A stretch of 5,924 nucleotides of DNA from an uncultured Succinatimonas sp. (GTDB lineage Bacteria > Pseudomonadota > Gammaproteobacteria > Enterobacterales > Succinivibrionaceae). The position numbers were made by a program, and so were the translations under genes. The notes beneath the pieces are model-generated. The model was not told the origin of the DNA. It did not search any database and was given only the letters and a program-made list of their open reading frames with translations. The DNA is taken from positions 1 to 5,924 of the forward strand of contig NZ_CAJKVK010000108.1 of assembly GCF_905203285.1 (NCBI RefSeq). Reading direction: 5' to 3'. This document shows, in pieces, positions 5,751 to 5,924 of the stretch (position 1 is its first letter; each line of letters begins with the position of its first letter).

Positions 5751-5751
5751 A

Positions 5752-5859
5752 TTACACCCCTTGTCCTGCTTTATCAGCCTGATTTGATGCCATATAAACA
5801 GAGCAACTGGACAAAGTAAAACACAACAAACTATATGTAAAAAGAGATTTAATTTTCAT
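5752..5859 (-). CDS. 35-aa lipoprotein, first gene of the small-protein unit
   Basis: The frame runs from ATG 5859 to TAA 5754-5752. The N-terminus MKIKSLFTYSLLCFTLSSCS is a lipoprotein signal: basic start, hydrophobic core and lipobox LSSC with acylated C19. The mature part would be only 17 residues (CSVYMASNQADKAGQGV). Ser at +2 favours sorting to the outer membrane under the usual Lol rule. A weak AAGG lies about 6 bases before the ATG. From memory, the start of the mature part (CSVYMA-NQ-DK) resembles longer bacterial lipoproteins of unknown function, so this could be a shortened member; that resemblance is unverified. The close coupling to the 75-aa gene, whose ribosome site lies within these last codons, supports a real gene. 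Confidence 0.7.
   Translation of the reverse strand: MKIKSLFTYSLLCFTLSSCSVYMASNQADKAGQGV
5758..5763 (-). promoter_or_regulatory. Ribosome site AAGGGG deciding the GTG start of the 75-aa gene
   Basis: Minus-strand AAGGGG (5763-5758) lies 7 bases before GTG 5750, inside the last codons of the lipoprotein gene. The spacing supports GTG as the start and shows how translation of the two genes may be coupled. Confidence 0.6.
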
Positions 5860-5924
5860 TTTTTACCTTATAATTTTTTTATTATTTGATTTTTATTAAA
5901 AAGTTAAAATAAGGTATAAATTAT

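Noticed and set aside
1..5924. CRISPR array, tRNA, rRNA, insertion sequence or attachment site
   Set aside because: I looked for regularly spaced repeats, tRNA-like cloverleafs, transposase motifs and terminal inverted repeats and saw none.

Overview
The window looks like a chromosomal segment of a low-to-moderate GC gammaproteobacterium. TrxB, DapE and the UsG-type protein can all be read against their Escherichia coli counterparts. The GC level and divergence would fit an anaerobic host-associated lineage such as Succinivibrionaceae, but that taxonomic guess is inference and the sequence does not prove it.

Left part (1-3237, plus strand). The window opens inside a UsG / aspartate-semialdehyde-dehydrogenase-like gene whose first ~20 codons lie outside. 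The reading frame is open to base 1, so this is an edge truncation and not a GTG-started gene. The active-site Cys and a substrate-binding Arg of true Asd are replaced, so it is a catalytically altered paralogue. It overlaps by 8 bases an M15B (VanY-like) zinc peptidase with all metal ligands but no signal peptide. After a 162-base A-rich leader come an exported ZraP/Spy-like protein with a duplicated Cys/His motif and, 8 bases later, thioredoxin reductase trxB. These two probably form an envelope-stress / redox transcription unit.

Middle part (3238-5151, minus strand). dapE (lysine and peptidoglycan precursor synthesis) converges on trxB with zero intervening bases. A perfect 11-bp hairpin followed by a short T run lies inside the last codons of dapE. 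Upstream of dapE is a 214-aa cytoplasmic protein that I do not recognise, with a good extended -10 promoter and a strong intrinsic terminator that ends only 20 bases before the dapE start codon.

Right part (5152-5924, minus strand). This stretch is markedly AT-rich. It holds a compact three-gene unit of very small envelope proteins: a 35-aa lipoprotein, a 75-aa protein with two membrane helices and a 29-aa single-helix protein. They are separated by 1 and 2 bases, each has its own Shine-Dalgarno-like site, and the unit ends at an intrinsic terminator. The first and last genes are short enough to be missed by ordinary gene calling, and this unit is the best candidate here for something undescribed.
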